Shown one piece after another: positions 8,457 through 19,220 of a stretch of DNA of 64,000 nt; within the stretch, counting starts at the first letter, position 1, and each line of letters begins with the position of its first letter. The notes beneath the pieces are model-generated. The model saw nothing but the letters and a program-made list of their open reading frames with translations. It was not told where the DNA came from and did not search any database. Origin of the DNA: Rhizobiales bacterium PAR1 (GTDB taxonomy: Bacteria > Pseudomonadota > Alphaproteobacteria > Rhizobiales > Beijerinckiaceae); NCBI GenBank assembly GCA_002256205.1, contig NKIW01000003.1:186001-250000 (forward strand), written 5' to 3'. The translations under genes were made by a program, and so were the position numbers.

Positions 8457-10697
8457 ATGGGCAAGCCGGTCGAACCACCTCCCGAAGACGCAACAGAAGC
8501 GATTGCGCTGCGCGATGCGCTTGAGGAGCGCTACCTTGCCTATGCGCTCTCGACGATCATGCACCGCGCGTTGCCGGATGCACGCGACGGGCTGAAGCCG
8601 GTCCACCGCCGCCTCCTGTTCGCGATGCGGATGCTCAAGCTCGATCCCGGTCAGGCGTTCAAGAAGTGCGCCCGCGTCGTCGGCGACGTCATCGGTAAAT
8701 ATCACCCGCATGGCGATCAGGCCGTCTATGACGCGATGGTCCGCCTCGCGCAGGATTTTGCCCAGCGCTATCCGCTCGTGGAAGGGCAGGGCAATTTCGG
8801 CAATATCGATGGCGATAATGCCGCTGCCTATCGCTACACCGAAGCACGGCTGACCGAGGTCGCCCGCCTGATCCTCGACGGGATCGACGAAGACGCGGTC
8901 GATTTCCGCCCGACGTATAACGGGGAAGATGAAGAGCCGATCGTTCTTCCCGGTGCCTTCCCGAACCTGCTGGCGAACGGTAGCCAAGGCATCGCGGTCG
9001 GCATGGCGACCTCGATTCCGCCGCACAACGCCGCCGAGCTTTGCGGCGCGGCAATGGCACTGATCGATGATCCGAACGCCAGCCTCGAAACCCTGATGAG
9101 CCATGTGCCGGGTCCGGATTTCCCGACGGGCGGCATCATCGTCGAGCCGCCGTCGAGCCTTGCGGAAACCTATCGCACCGGGCGCGGCTCAGTGCGGCTC
9201 CGGGCGCGCTGGCACAAGGAAGATACCGGGCGCGGTTCTTACGTCGTCGTCATCACCGAAATTCCCTACAACGTGCAGAAGAGCCGGCTGATCGAAAAAA
9301 TCGCCGAGCTTCTTAACGAGAAGAAACTGCCGCTTCTCGCTGATGTCCGCGATGAATCCGCCGAGGATGTTCGCGTCGTGCTGGAGCCGCGTGCCCGCAC
9401 GGTCGAAGCCGAGCTGATGATGGAGGCGCTGTTCAAGCTCACGGAGCTGGAAACGCGCTTCTCGGTCAACATGAACGTGCTGATCGACGGCAAGGTGCCG
9501 AAAGTCGTCGGCCTTGCGGAAATGCTCAAGGCGTTTCTCGGTCATCGCCGCGAGGTGCTGCTGCGCCGCTCGCGCCATCGCCTCGGCAAGATCGACGCGC
9601 GGCTGGAAATTCTCTCCGGCCTCATCATCGCCTTCCTCAACCTCGACGAGGTGATCCGCATCATCCGCGAGGAGGACGAGCCCAAGCCCGTCCTGATGAA
9701 GCGCTTCGAGCTGACGGATGTGCAGGCCAACGCCATTCTCGATACGCGCCTGCGCCAGCTCCGCAAGCTCGAGGAAATGGAACTCCGCCGCGAGCATGAG
9801 GAACTGACGAAAGAAAAGGCCGCCATCGAGGCCCTGCTCGCCTCCGAGGCGAAGCAGTGGAAAACCGTCCGCTGGGAAGTCGCGGCGGTCGCAAAGGCGT
9901 TCTCGAAGGAAACGACGCTCGGCAAGCGGCGCTCCGATTTCGGTGTGGTCGGCGAGGTTTCCGGTGATGTCGCCGATGCGCTGATCGAGCGCGAGCCGAT
10001 CACCGTGGTCGTCACGCAGAAGGGCTGGATCCGTGCGCTCAAGGGTCATGGCGTCGATCTCACCAACCTTCAGTTCAAGGGCGATGACGGGCTCGCCTTC
10101 TCCTTCGCAACCGAGACGACGGCAAAAATCATCCTGCTCGTGACCGACGGCAAGGCGTTTACGCTCGAGGCTTCGAAGCTGCCGGGTGGACGCGGCTTTG
10201 GCGAACCCATCCGCCTGATGGTGGATCTTGATGCCGAATCCGAAATCATGGCGGCCTTCCCGTTTGTTGCGGGCCAGAAGCGCCTGATCGCCTCACGTGA
10301 TGCGCGCGGCTTTGTCGTTGCGGCGGAGGATCTCATCGGCAATACCCGCAAGGGCCGGCAGGTGATGAACGTCGATGATGCAAGGCTCTGGATCGCGCAT
10401 CCCATCGAGGGCGATATGGTCGCGATCGTTGGCGAAAACCGCAAATTGCTGGCGTTCCCGCTGTCAGAAGTACCGGAAATGCCGCGCGGCAAGGGTGTAC
10501 GCTTGCAGCGCTACAAGGAGGGTGGCCTTTCTGACATCAAGACCTTCGCTGGCGCGAACGGCCTGACGTGGCTCGACAGCGCCAGTCGGACCTACACGCT
10601 CAAGGGCGATGATCTCAAGGAATGGCTCGGCCACAGGGCTGAATCCGGCCGCTTGCCGCCGAAGGGTTTTCCGCGTTCGAACAAGTTCACAGGATAA
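8457..10697 (+). CDS. parC: DNA topoisomerase IV subunit A
   Basis: Type IIA topoisomerase subunit that cleaves and rejoins DNA for decatenation of sister chromosomes, with ParE (not in this window). The 746-residue protein has the active-site Tyr127 in [11 protein letters not shown], the N-terminal winged-helix region [15 protein letters not shown], and a C-terminal beta-pinwheel with shallow GyrA-like repeats. Its length and the absence of a GyrA box fit ParC, not GyrA. In the quinolone-resistance region the sequence is [10 protein letters not shown], with Gln at the position of Ser80 of the E. coli enzyme; I recall this from other alphaproteobacterial ParC proteins. Confidence 0.95.
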   Translation: MGKPVEPPPEDATEAIALRDALEERYLAYALSTIMHRALPDARDGLKPVHRRLLFAMRMLKLDPGQAFKKCARVVGDVIGKYHPHGDQAVYDAMVRLAQDFAQRYPLVEGQGNFGNIDGDNAAAYRYTEARLTEVARLILDGIDEDAVDFRPTYNGEDEEPIVLPGAFPNLLANGSQGIAVGMATSIPPHNAAELCGAAMALIDDPNASLETLMSHVPGPDFPTGGIIVEPPSSLAETYRTGRGSVRLRARWHKEDTGRGSYVVVITEIPYNVQKSRLIEKIAELLNEKKLPLLADVRDESAEDVRVVLEPRARTVEAELMMEALFKLTELETRFSVNMNVLIDGKVPKVVGLAEMLKAFLGHRREVLLRRSRHRLGKIDARLEILSGLIIAFLNLDEVIRIIREEDEPKPVLMKRFELTDVQANAILDTRLRQLRKLEEMELRREHEELTKEKAAIEALLASEAKQWKTVRWEVAAVAKAFSKETTLGKRRSDFGVVGEVSGDVADALIEREPITVVVTQKGWIRALKGHGVDLTNLQFKGDDGLAFSFATETTAKIILLVTDGKAFTLEASKLPGGRGFGEPIRLMVDLDAESEIMAAFPFVAGQKRLIASRDARGFVVAAEDLIGNTRKGRQVMNVDDARLWIAHPIEGDMVAIVGENRKLLAFPLSEVPEMPRGKGVRLQRYKEGGLSDIKTFAGANGLTWLDSASRTYTLKGDDLKEWLGHRAESGRLPPKGFPRSNKFTG

Positions 10698-10833
10698 ACC
10701 TGCTAAATTTGCTTGCAAAAAAGCAATATCATTCGGCGTGAATTCGGGTTGTCGATTGCGCCAATGCAACCCATTTATCCCCCATCCTGTCTCACGCGGG
10801 CCTGAGGCCTGCACATACAAAGGGGGCTATCCC

Positions 10834-11412
10834 ATGACCAAAGTTGCCATCGTTTATCACTCCGGCTACGGCCACACCGCTGCGCTCGCAGAGGCTGTTG
10901 CTGCGGGCGTCAAGCGCGCGGGCGGCACGCCAAACCTTCTGCGCATCGAGAATGCCGCGCAGGATTTCGGTCCGTTTCTCGATGCCGTCTCGGCCTCCGA
11001 TGCCGTGATTTTCGGCGCCCCGACCTACATGGGCGACGTTTCGGTGGGGCTGCGTGCCTTCTTTGAAGCGTCCTCGAAGATCTGGTTCACGCAGGGCTGG
11101 AAAGACAAGCTTGCCGCCGGTTTCACCGTGGGTGCGAGCTTTGGCGGCAACAAGGATCACACCCTGATGTCGATGATCGTGCTCTCGATGCAGCACGGCA
11201 TGATCTGGTCGGGTCCCGGCGTCCCGAACGCGCAGATCAACCGCAACACCGATGCTGGCGGTGCGCATCCCAACCGTATCGGCTCGGCATTGGGTGTCGT
11301 GACGCAGGCTGACAACGCCGCACCGGACGTGACCCCGCCGGCAGGCGACAAGGAATTCGGCAGCCTGCTCGGTGAGCGCATTGCGAAGCTCGCGGCCAAA
11401 CTCAAGGCCTGA
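10834..11412 (+). CDS. wrbA: NAD(P)H:quinone oxidoreductase, WrbA-like flavodoxin
   Basis: FMN-binding flavodoxin-fold enzyme of 192 residues that reduces quinones by two electrons and protects against oxidative stress. The N terminus KVAIVYHSGYGHTAALAEA is the phosphate-binding loop region, GAPTYMGDVS the second FMN contact and GASFGG the third. The frame extends upstream, but the ATG at 10834 after AAAGGGGG is the right start. The 136 bases in front carry a TTGCTT/AAGCAA inverted repeat (about 10709-10726) and are probably its own promoter region. A terminator follows. Confidence 0.9.
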   Translation: MTKVAIVYHSGYGHTAALAEAVAAGVKRAGGTPNLLRIENAAQDFGPFLDAVSASDAVIFGAPTYMGDVSVGLRAFFEASSKIWFTQGWKDKLAAGFTVGASFGGNKDHTLMSMIVLSMQHGMIWSGPGVPNAQINRNTDAGGAHPNRIGSALGVVTQADNAAPDVTPPAGDKEFGSLLGERIAKLAAKLKA

Positions 11413-11464
11413 GCGGGCGCGACCTGAACTCTCGCCTTTGGGCGATTTCAGCTTTAATCATCAG

Positions 11465-11492
11465 CGGGCGGGGATTCTCCGCCCGTTTTTTT
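11465..11492 (+). terminator. Rho-independent terminator after wrbA
   Basis: Stem CGGGCGG (11465-11471) pairs with CCGCCCG (11479-11485) and is followed by seven T residues. Confidence 0.88.
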
Positions 11493-11504
11493 CAAGGAGC
11501 AACC

Positions 11505-12161
11505 ATGGCCTCCGAGAAGCTGGCGCGTCCGCGCCTCCTCTACTTCGCCGATACGATGTGCTCGTGGTGCTATGGCTTCGCACCGCAGATGGACACGATC
11601 CTTCAAGCATTGGGAGACCGCGTCGAGATCATGTTGTTCTCCGGTGGTTTGCGGCCCTTCACCACCGAGCCGGTCACGGAAAAGACGCGCAGCTATCTCG
11701 CGGAAACCTTCCAGCGTATTGGCGCGCTGACCGGGCAGCTCTTTGTCGAGGGGGTGCTCCAGCAACCGGGATTCATCTACGATACGGAGCCGGCCTCGCG
11801 CGCTGTTGTCACCATGCGCAGCCTGGCACCGGGGCTGGAATATCCCTATATGCTGGCGATCCAGCGTGCATTTTATGCCGGTGGGGCGGATATAACCCAA
11901 TCGGAAGTGCTTGCGACCCACGCTGCGGGCTTCGGGTTTGATCGCGCCGCCTTCCTCGATGCCTTCGAAAGCGATGTCATGAAGCAGGCGACTCTGGCGG
12001 ATTTCCAGGTTGCCCAGCGCCTCGGGATCGACGGATTTCCCACGCTGGTCCTGCATCGTCAGAAGGCGGATGGCGAGGATGAGCTGATCCTTGTCGGCAA
12101 GGGCTATGGACAGGCCGATGAAATCATCGCCAACCTCGAAGCGGTGTTGGCGCAGGGCTGA
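11505..12161 (+). CDS. DsbA-family (FrnE-like) thiol oxidoreductase
   Basis: A 218-residue thioredoxin-fold protein with an inserted helical domain. The active-site pair is Cys19-Ser-Trp-Cys22 in DTMCSWCYGF, and the cis-proline loop is GIDGFPTL. No signal peptide is visible, so it acts in the cytoplasm, unlike classical periplasmic DsbA; this matches the FrnE-like branch of the DsbA family. The start ATG at 11505 follows AAGGAG directly after the wrbA terminator. It converges with bpt, and both stop codons lie inside one palindrome. The physiological substrate is unknown. Confidence 0.85.
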   Translation: MASEKLARPRLLYFADTMCSWCYGFAPQMDTILQALGDRVEIMLFSGGLRPFTTEPVTEKTRSYLAETFQRIGALTGQLFVEGVLQQPGFIYDTEPASRAVVTMRSLAPGLEYPYMLAIQRAFYAGGADITQSEVLATHAAGFGFDRAAFLDAFESDVMKQATLADFQVAQRLGIDGFPTLVLHRQKADGEDELILVGKGYGQADEIIANLEAVLAQG

Positions 12162-12174
12162 CGCACTGCGTCAG
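12158..12174. terminator. Palindrome spanning two convergent stop codons
   Basis: The 17-base perfect palindrome CTGACGCACTGCGTCAG contains the stop of the rightward DsbA-family gene (12159-12161) and, on the other strand, the stop of bpt (12171-12173). It could form a small hairpin in both transcripts. There is no T tract, so termination is only a possibility. Confidence 0.4.
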
Positions 12175-12923
12175 TCCTTGACAGCGCCCTTTTCCACCCG
12201 TTCCCAGGAGAGCAATCCAAGTCGCTCCTGCGGCAGGAAGCGGCCTTTGTAGGCCATCTTCTTCGAGCCTTCGACCCAATAACCGAGGTAGAGGTAGGGC
12301 AGGCCGAAGGCTTTCGTCTTGGCGATATGATCCAGGATCATGAAAGTGCCGAGAGAGCGATCCTGAAGATCCGGATCGTAGAAGGAATAGACCATCGAGA
12401 GCCCATCCGAGAGGATATCGGTGAGGCCCACGCCGACAAGCTCGGCGGTCTCGTCCGGTTCCGAGGGCGGGCGGCGATATTCCACCAGCCGGGTCTCGAC
12501 ATGGGTGTCCTCGACCATCGAGGCAAAATCGATCATCGACATATCGACCATGCCGCCATCAGCATGGCGGGCATCCAGATAGCGGCGGAAGAGGCCGTAC
12601 TGCTCGGCTGTCGGGCTTGCCGGAACCATGCGCGCCGTGAGGTCGCTGTTGGCCTCGAGGATGCGGCGAAACCCGCGCGAGGGGGCGAATTCATGGGCGA
12701 GAACCCGTGTTGAGACACAGGCACGGCACCCATCGCAGGCGGGGCGGTAGGCAATGGATTGGCTACGCCGGAAGCCGCCCTGCGTCAGGATTTCGTTGAG
12801 CTGCAACGCCCGCTTGCCAACGAGATGCGTGAACACCTTCCGCTCCTGCTTCCCCGGTAGATAGGGGCAGGTCGAGGGGGAGGTGAGAAAGAACTGCGGC
12901 GTATCGCGCGGCTGGTCGGTCAT
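12171..12923 (-). CDS. bpt: Aspartate/glutamate leucyltransferase (Bpt)
   Basis: Aminoacyl-tRNA-protein transferase that adds leucine from Leu-tRNA to proteins with N-terminal Asp or Glu, marking them for ClpS/ClpAP degradation (N-degron pathway). The 250-residue protein has the family Cys residues at 19 ([13 protein letters not shown]) and in CDGCRACV (63, 66, 69), and the C-terminal GNAT-like fold with [18 protein letters not shown]. The domain order and length fit the Bpt/ATE2 branch, known from alphaproteobacteria. It converges on the DsbA-family gene. Confidence 0.93.
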   Translation of the reverse strand: MTDQPRDTPQFFLTSPSTCPYLPGKQERKVFTHLVGKRALQLNEILTQGGFRRSQSIAYRPACDGCRACVSTRVLAHEFAPSRGFRRILEANSDLTARMVPASPTAEQYGLFRRYLDARHADGGMVDMSMIDFASMVEDTHVETRLVEYRRPPSEPDETAELVGVGLTDILSDGLSMVYSFYDPDLQDRSLGTFMILDHIAKTKAFGLPYLYLGYWVEGSKKMAYKGRFLPQERLGLLSWERVEKGAVKD

Positions 12924-13036
12924 GGGTCGTCCGGGCGGGAAGCCTCCGGGATGGGTTGGCTCAGAGGCGCGAGTCGCCTCTGATCGCGCCTGCCGGGATC
13001 ATTCCGCAAATGCTCTGTTTCGGCAAGCACGCCGGC

Positions 13037-14284
13037 TCAGGAAGCGGGCAGAAGCGCGCCATTGGCGTCGATCCGGCGCACAGAATAGCCCTCGGCTTCA
13101 AGCCGCGCCACGATCTCCGCCGCATGGGCAGCATCGCGTGTCTCGACAGTGACATCAAGCGAGACGCCCTTCGCCGGCACCGAGAGGAAGGTCCGGCGGT
13201 GCGTGACTTCAAGGATATTCGCGCCGAATTCGCCAAGCTTGGTTGCCACGCGGCCCAGAAAGCCGGGGCGATCCTCGCCCGTGAGGCGGAAGGAGACGAT
13301 GCGCTCGCGCCGCTCCAGTTCGCGCACCATGATCGAGGCGAGGATGCGTGCGTCGATATTGCCGCCGCAGAGGATCAGCCCGACGCGTTTGCCACTGAAC
13401 ATGTCCGGCTTGTGCAACAGCGCTGCGAGTCCTGCCGCCCCCGCACCTTCCGCCATGGAGCGCTGGTGCGTCGCAAAGGCATCGACCGCGCGCTCAACCG
13501 CGCTTTCCGGTACGATGACATGATCCGCGACAAGGTCGCGCACGATAGGCAAGGTTTTCGCGCCGACGTATTTGACTGCGATGCCCTCGGCCAGCGTCTG
13601 CCCGCCGATCGGGAGGGTGTCGCCGGTCAGAGCATTGTGGAACGAGGGGTAGCTCGCGACCTCAACGCCGATCACCTTGATATCGGGCCGGAGCGCGTGA
13701 AACGCCACAGCATTGCCGGAGATCAGACCGCCGCCGCCCATCGGAATCACGACGACATCGAGATCGGGGTTATCCTCCAGCATTTCGAGCGCGATCGTGC
13801 CTTGTCCGGCGATCACATCGGCATCGTCATAGGGGTGGACGAGGATCAGACCTTGCTCGGCGATCATCCGCTCGACGAGGCCCTGACTTTCCGCGAGCGT
13901 CGTGCCTTCAAGGATCACCTGCGCGCCAAAGCGGGCGGTGTTCTCGACCTTCACGTAAGGTGTGCCGACGGGCATCACGATGGTCGCGGGAATGCCGAGC
14001 TTTTGAGCGTGATACGCTACCGCCTGTGCGTGATTGCCGGCCGACATGGCGATAACGCCGGTTTTTGCCGCCCGAGGGTCAAGCCGGGACATCTTCACGA
14101 AGGCGCCGCGCTCCTTGAAAGAGCCGGTGACTTGCATGTTCTCGAATTTGACATGGCATTCGGCGCCCGTCAGCGCCGAAAGGCGCGGCGCATGCAGAAA
14201 CGGCGTGCGTACCACGTTGCCTTTGACGAGGCGCGCGGCATCGCGGATCGCCTCAAGATCGACGGCATAAGGAAAGCTTGTCAT
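13037..14284 (-). CDS. ilvA: Threonine ammonia-lyase with ACT domain
   Basis: PLP enzyme that deaminates L-threonine to 2-oxobutanoate, the first step toward isoleucine (or catabolic use). About 415 residues from the ATG at 14284; an upstream in-frame start at 14344 adds 20 residues of unlikely sequence. The PLP lysine is Lys57 in TGSFKERGA, and the phosphate-binding glycine loop is PMGGGGLISG. A C-terminal ACT domain of about 80 residues suggests allosteric control. A single ACT domain and this length resemble the shorter catabolic-type threonine dehydratases, so the assignment to the biosynthetic gene is not certain. Confidence 0.88.
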   Translation of the reverse strand: MTSFPYAVDLEAIRDAARLVKGNVVRTPFLHAPRLSALTGAECHVKFENMQVTGSFKERGAFVKMSRLDPRAAKTGVIAMSAGNHAQAVAYHAQKLGIPATIVMPVGTPYVKVENTARFGAQVILEGTTLAESQGLVERMIAEQGLILVHPYDDADVIAGQGTIALEMLEDNPDLDVVVIPMGGGGLISGNAVAFHALRPDIKVIGVEVASYPSFHNALTGDTLPIGGQTLAEGIAVKYVGAKTLPIVRDLVADHVIVPESAVERAVDAFATHQRSMAEGAGAAGLAALLHKPDMFSGKRVGLILCGGNIDARILASIMVRELERRERIVSFRLTGEDRPGFLGRVATKLGEFGANILEVTHRRTFLSVPAKGVSLDVTVETRDAAHAAEIVARLEAEGYSVRRIDANGALLPAS

Positions 14285-14315
14285 GGTCCACCCTGTTTCG
14301 AGCGTTTTTTTTGAA

Positions 14316-15719
14316 CTACACTTTTCGATGCGCGCCATCGGCAAAGCCGAAAAATCCGCCCGGCTTGAGCACGAGGGCGATCGAAAGCAGCGTGAAGGTC
14401 GCCAACTCCCAGTTCGCGATCTCGCGCAGGGCCGACCAGCTCACCTGAAACGCCGCAATTGCCACGCCGCCGAGCACCGCGCCACCGAGCGAGCCGATAC
14501 CGCCGAGGATCGCCGCAATCAACCCGGTGAGGCCAAGGAGCGTTCCGCCGGAAAAGTGCATGCCGCCGTAATTGAGCGTGATCGTCACACCCGCAAGCCC
14601 TGCAAGCAGCGTCGCCAGCGCGCTGATGGCGATGAGCAGCTGGCGCGGATCGATCCCGCAGAGGCTTGCCGCAAGGGGATCATCCGCGCTTGCACGCCAC
14701 GCCCGCCCGAGGCGGGATTTGTGCATCAGGAGAAGCGTGAGGAGGATCGCCGCCCAGTCCACGGCCACCATCGCCAGAAGACGCGGCTGGGCAATGACAT
14801 CAAACCCCGTCGCCGAGGCGAGGCGCCAGCCTTCACCATGGACCGGTTGCAGCCAGAGTGTTCCCGCGCCTTGTGCAAGCCTCAGCCCCTCCTGTACCGC
14901 GACCAGCAGGCCGACGCCGGCGACAAGCAGCGGCTGGCCGGAGGCGCGCTCGCCGCGCCCTGCCGAGAGCGGCCAGAGGATCGCCCGTCCCATGACCAAG
15001 CCGTAGAGCGCCGAGAGCGCGAGCGCGCCAAGCATCGCCAAACCCCCGGCAATGAGCGGTGAGCTGATGCCCAGTGTCACCAGCCCCACCACGATCAGGC
15101 TCGCCGCGATGCCACCGAGCGCGGCGAATTCGCCAAACGCGAGATTGATGCGGCCGATGAGCCCGTAGATCAGCGCGGTCGCCAGCGCGAGCAGCGCGAG
15201 AATGCCGGTGCGTGGCAAACTGTTGAGGACATGCTGGAGCGCCACCGCCGCGCGGCGCGGCATGTGCACGAAAGCCTTGCCGATGCGCGAGGAACCGGGA
15301 TCAGCGATCACCGCATCCTGTGTTTCGAGCCAGCGCTCTTTCAGGAAATAGAACGCGGCTTCGCCCATGCCGACGCCATCGACCTGAATTGCTGCGAGGT
15401 CGCGCTTGGCCGCAGAATAGCCGATACCGCCAAAGCGACATGAGAGAAGGTGCTCCTGCTCGTCTGCGGCGGTCCGGAAGGTGATATGCACGGAGCTGCG
15501 TGTCCCCGGTTCGCTCAGGATGACGCGGATGCCCTCGTCTTCCGGGTAGAGCGCAGGCAGCAGCATCCGGCAGAGGCGCGCCTGTTCGGCATCAGCATTG
15601 GGCGAGCCGGCGAGAAACAGCGGCACGATGATCAGCGCGAGGCCGATCATCGAAGCCAGTGCGAACCAGAGGATATGGCGTAAACCCGCCAACCCGGAAC
15701 TGGAGCGGGCAGGCGGCAT
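14316..15719 (-). CDS. LivH-type ABC permease with large extracytoplasmic insert
   Basis: A 467-residue inner-membrane protein. From about residue 155 it is a branched-chain amino acid/urea type ABC permease (LivH family): many membrane helices, LIGRINLAFGEFAALGG, and the coupling region RAWRASADDPLAASLCGID with MHFSGGTLLGLTGLIAAILGG. In front of this are one membrane helix (about 13-37) and an approximately 115-residue extracytoplasmic part with two Cys (50 and 94). No ATPase, second permease or binding protein is adjacent, so it is an orphan component. Start chosen at ATG 15719, just upstream of the hemB stop at 15724; hemB and this gene probably form an operon. Substrate unknown. Confidence 0.82.
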   Translation of the reverse strand: MPPARSSSGLAGLRHILWFALASMIGLALIIVPLFLAGSPNADAEQARLCRMLLPALYPEDEGIRVILSEPGTRSSVHITFRTAADEQEHLLSCRFGGIGYSAAKRDLAAIQVDGVGMGEAAFYFLKERWLETQDAVIADPGSSRIGKAFVHMPRRAAVALQHVLNSLPRTGILALLALATALIYGLIGRINLAFGEFAALGGIAASLIVVGLVTLGISSPLIAGGLAMLGALALSALYGLVMGRAILWPLSAGRGERASGQPLLVAGVGLLVAVQEGLRLAQGAGTLWLQPVHGEGWRLASATGFDVIAQPRLLAMVAVDWAAILLTLLLMHKSRLGRAWRASADDPLAASLCGIDPRQLLIAISALATLLAGLAGVTITLNYGGMHFSGGTLLGLTGLIAAILGGIGSLGGAVLGGVAIAAFQVSWSALREIANWELATFTLLSIALVLKPGGFFGFADGAHRKV

Positions 15720-15723
15720 GGTC

Positions 15724-16761
<1,038 letters not shown>

Positions 16762-16891
16762 TCATAAGAAGGCTGCTCGGTAAAGGAAAGCCTCCGTTGC
16801 ACGCGCCTTCGTGGAGATCGCGGCCTTCCTGAGAGATTGACCTGCGCGCGCCACACGGCTACCGCCAGAGGGCTATCGAGCGGAGGACAAC

Positions 16892-17947
16892 ATGCGGATT
16901 GAGAGCGGTGACATTCTGGTCGAAAAGCGCGGCCATCTCGGGCTGGTGACGCTGAACCGTCCGCAAGCGCTGAACGCCCTCAATGATGCCATGGTCGATG
17001 GTCTTCAGGCCGCACTCGACGCCTTCCGTGTCGATGATGAAGTCACCTGTGTCGCGATCCGTGGTGCGGGCGGCAAGGCCTTCTGTGCCGGCGGCGATAT
17101 CCGCCTGATGCATGATCTCGGCCGTGCCGGAAAGCAGGAGGTCGCGCTCGATTTCTGGGCACGTGAATACCGCCTCAACACCGTTATTCAGGCCTACCCG
17201 AAGCCCTATGTCGCGCTGCTCGATGGCATCGTCATGGGCGGCGGTGTCGGCGTGTCGCTGCACGGGCGCTATCGTTTAGCGGGACCGAACTACCTTTTTG
17301 CGATGCCGGAAGTGGGCATCGGCTTTTTCCCCGATGTCGGTGCGAGCTATGCACTGCCGCGTCTCAAGGGCGCGTATGGCATGTATCTCGCGATGACCGG
17401 CGCGCGTATCCGCCGCGCCGATGCGATGATGCTCGGCCTCGCGACCCATTCCGTGAAGGGCGGCGCGGAGGAGGAGATCATCGCCGCGCTGGCCGCAGGC
17501 GAGGCCGTTGAAACAGTTGCGGCCCGCTTCGCCGACGACGCTGGCCCTGCGCCACTCGTCGCGCAGGAAGCGAAAATTGAGCAGTATTTTTTGCAAGGCA
17601 GCCTCACCGCCGTGATCGAGGCGCTGGGCGATGGCGCGGAGGAGGACCCCTTCGCTGCGGAGACGCTGGCCGGTATGCTCAAACGTTCGCCGATGAGCAT
17701 GGCGCTGGCCGCCGAGCAGATGAAGCGTGGCAGGGACATGACCTTCCCCGAGGCGATGGTGATGGAGTTTCGCATCGTCAGCCGCATTGTGCATGGCCAC
17801 GATTTCTATGAAGGCGTGCGCGCGCTGATCATCGACAAGGACAACAAACCGGTCTGGCAACCCGCGAAAATCGCCGATCTCGATGAGGCGGCGGTGCTGG
17901 CGCATTTCGCAGCCCTCCCCAACGACCTGACATTCAGCAAGGCCTGA
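16892..17947 (+). CDS. Enoyl-CoA hydratase/isomerase family, probable 3-hydroxyisobutyryl-CoA hydrolase
   Basis: A 351-residue crotonase-fold protein. GGKAFCAGGDIR and the oxyanion-hole stretch DGIVMGGGVGVSLHGRYR are present, and PEVGIGFFPDVGASY is the signature of the ECH_2 subgroup to which 3-hydroxyisobutyryl-CoA hydrolases of valine breakdown belong. Length (about 350, with a C-terminal extension) also fits that subgroup and not simple enoyl-CoA hydratases. The ATG at 16892 follows GGAGGA. A small membrane protein gene follows after four bases. The exact substrate is inferred from the family. Confidence 0.87.
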   Translation: MRIESGDILVEKRGHLGLVTLNRPQALNALNDAMVDGLQAALDAFRVDDEVTCVAIRGAGGKAFCAGGDIRLMHDLGRAGKQEVALDFWAREYRLNTVIQAYPKPYVALLDGIVMGGGVGVSLHGRYRLAGPNYLFAMPEVGIGFFPDVGASYALPRLKGAYGMYLAMTGARIRRADAMMLGLATHSVKGGAEEEIIAALAAGEAVETVAARFADDAGPAPLVAQEAKIEQYFLQGSLTAVIEALGDGAEEDPFAAETLAGMLKRSPMSMALAAEQMKRGRDMTFPEAMVMEFRIVSRIVHGHDFYEGVRALIIDKDNKPVWQPAKIADLDEAAVLAHFAALPNDLTFSKA

Positions 17948-17951
17948 CCGT

Positions 17952-18446
17952 ATGGCCATGTTCCAGCTGGGCAGCAAGACAGGACGACCGGAGGACCGCA
18001 AGGCCAGCGGCGATCTTGTCATCGAACCCGGTAGCCGGGATGAGCCGCCGATCGGCGCGGAAATTCATAACCCCGGCATTCGCTGGGATGTGATGTTCGT
18101 GCTGTTCCTGCGGCTGATCGCGGTGGTGTGGCTCGCCAAGGGCATCAGCTTCTGGGCTCTCTTGATGGGCCTCGGTGATCTGCCCTTCACCGAAGAAAGC
18201 CGTTTGCGGCAGGCGCTGATCGTGGCCTTCGCCCTTGTGGATTGTGCTGCAGCCGTCGGGCTCTGGCTGGTGTCGCCCTGGGGCAAGAGCCTCTGGGTTT
18301 TTGTCGTGGTCGCGGAAATCGTGCTTGGCGTCACCCATTTCGGCCATGCGGTAGGGTTGACCTCGGCGTCGGGCTCGCTGCTAGCGCTGTTCAGTTTCTT
18401 TGTGCTGGCCTTCGCCGTCAAGCGCCGACACCTCGGAATCTTTTAG
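17952..18446 (+). CDS. Small conserved membrane protein (possibly DUF6163)
   Basis: A 164-residue protein with a soluble, charged N terminus of about 45 residues and then four hydrophobic segments (about 47-70, 84-105, 112-130 and 137-156). I do not recognise a function. Its place just upstream of ldtR, and its general form, match a DUF6163-type protein I recall next to LdtR in rhizobial genomes, but I could not check this. The start is ATG 17952 or 17958, immediately after the hydrolase gene, so the two are probably co-transcribed. Confidence 0.75.
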   Translation: MAMFQLGSKTGRPEDRKASGDLVIEPGSRDEPPIGAEIHNPGIRWDVMFVLFLRLIAVVWLAKGISFWALLMGLGDLPFTEESRLRQALIVAFALVDCAAAVGLWLVSPWGKSLWVFVVVAEIVLGVTHFGHAVGLTSASGSLLALFSFFVLAFAVKRRHLGIF

Positions 18447-18691
18447 AAAAATTGCTGATCAGGCATGGTATCCAAATGGTTTCGAAGGTGTTCGAAACGC
18501 GGTAAACAGACATTCACATTTACATTTTAAAAATACTAAGCGTTTCTCAATGCAATTCTTCGTTCACTCCAATAGATAAACATCAAATTTACGCTGGAAT
18601 TTAAACTCATTTTCACCCGCCACCTGTACAACCCTAGGCATAACAAGAGGACGAGCAAAAGCACGCCTCGAACAAACAGGGGTTTGGTGTC
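18447..18691 (+). promoter_or_regulatory. A+T-rich region upstream of ldtR
   Basis: The 245 bases before ldtR are strikingly richer in A and T than the neighbouring genes, especially 18500-18610. They carry no open frame of note. They are presumably the ldtR promoter and operator region; MarR-type regulators often bind their own upstream DNA. I could not define the -35/-10 boxes. Confidence 0.45.
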
Positions 18692-19204
18692 ATGAACAAC
18701 GCGAATGTCGCACGCGCACTTGAACAGAAGCCGGAAGCAGATACGGCCGTTCGTCCGCTTTATCTTGAATCGCTCGCGCTGGTGGAGCGTCTTCATCGCC
18801 GCCTTCTCGATGTGATCAAGGACGAGTTCGATCGTCGTGGTCGTGCCGATGTCAATTCGGTTCAGGCGTTGCTGCTCTATAACATCGGCGACAACGATGT
18901 GACTGCGAGCGAGCTGCGCACGCGCGGTTACTATCTCGGCTCGAACGTCTCCTACAACGTCAAGAAGCTCGTCGAACTGGGCTACCTCAGCCATCAGCGC
19001 AGCCGCGTGGATCGCCGCTCGGTCCGCATCCGCCTCGCCCCGAAGGGCAAGGAAGTGCATGCGATCGTCGCCGGCGTCTACGAGAAGCATATCCGCACCG
19101 TCGAGCAGATCGGGGGCATTGCGGCCCATGAATTCGATACGCTCAATCAGGCGCTTCTCCGCCTTGATCGATTCTGGACTGACCAGATCCGTTACCGTCT
19201 CTGA
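18692..19204 (+). CDS. ldtR: LdtR-like MarR-type winged-helix regulator
   Basis: A 170-residue winged-helix DNA-binding protein. The region VNSVQALLLYNIGDNDVTASEL is the start of the domain, RGYYLGSNVSYNVKKLVELGYL covers the recognition helix (split here), and RSRVDRRSVRIRLAPKGKE is the beta wing. These are highly characteristic of LdtR of rhizobia and Liberibacter, which regulates an L,D-transpeptidase gene and cell-wall/osmotic tolerance. The only L,D-transpeptidase in the window lies 620 bases downstream, which strongly supports the naming. In Liberibacter LdtR its activity is ligand-sensitive; nothing here shows what it senses. Confidence 0.88.
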   Translation: MNNANVARALEQKPEADTAVRPLYLESLALVERLHRRLLDVIKDEFDRRGRADVNSVQALLLYNIGDNDVTASELRTRGYYLGSNVSYNVKKLVELGYLSHQRSRVDRRSVRIRLAPKGKEVHAIVAGVYEKHIRTVEQIGGIAAHEFDTLNQALLRLDRFWTDQIRYRL

Positions 19205-19220
19205 GTGGCAGGGTGAAGGG

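Noticed and set aside
12956-14314. Rightward open frame of 452 codons
   Set aside because: It is opposite the threonine dehydratase gene, which has a clear fold and motifs; composition is that of a shadow frame.
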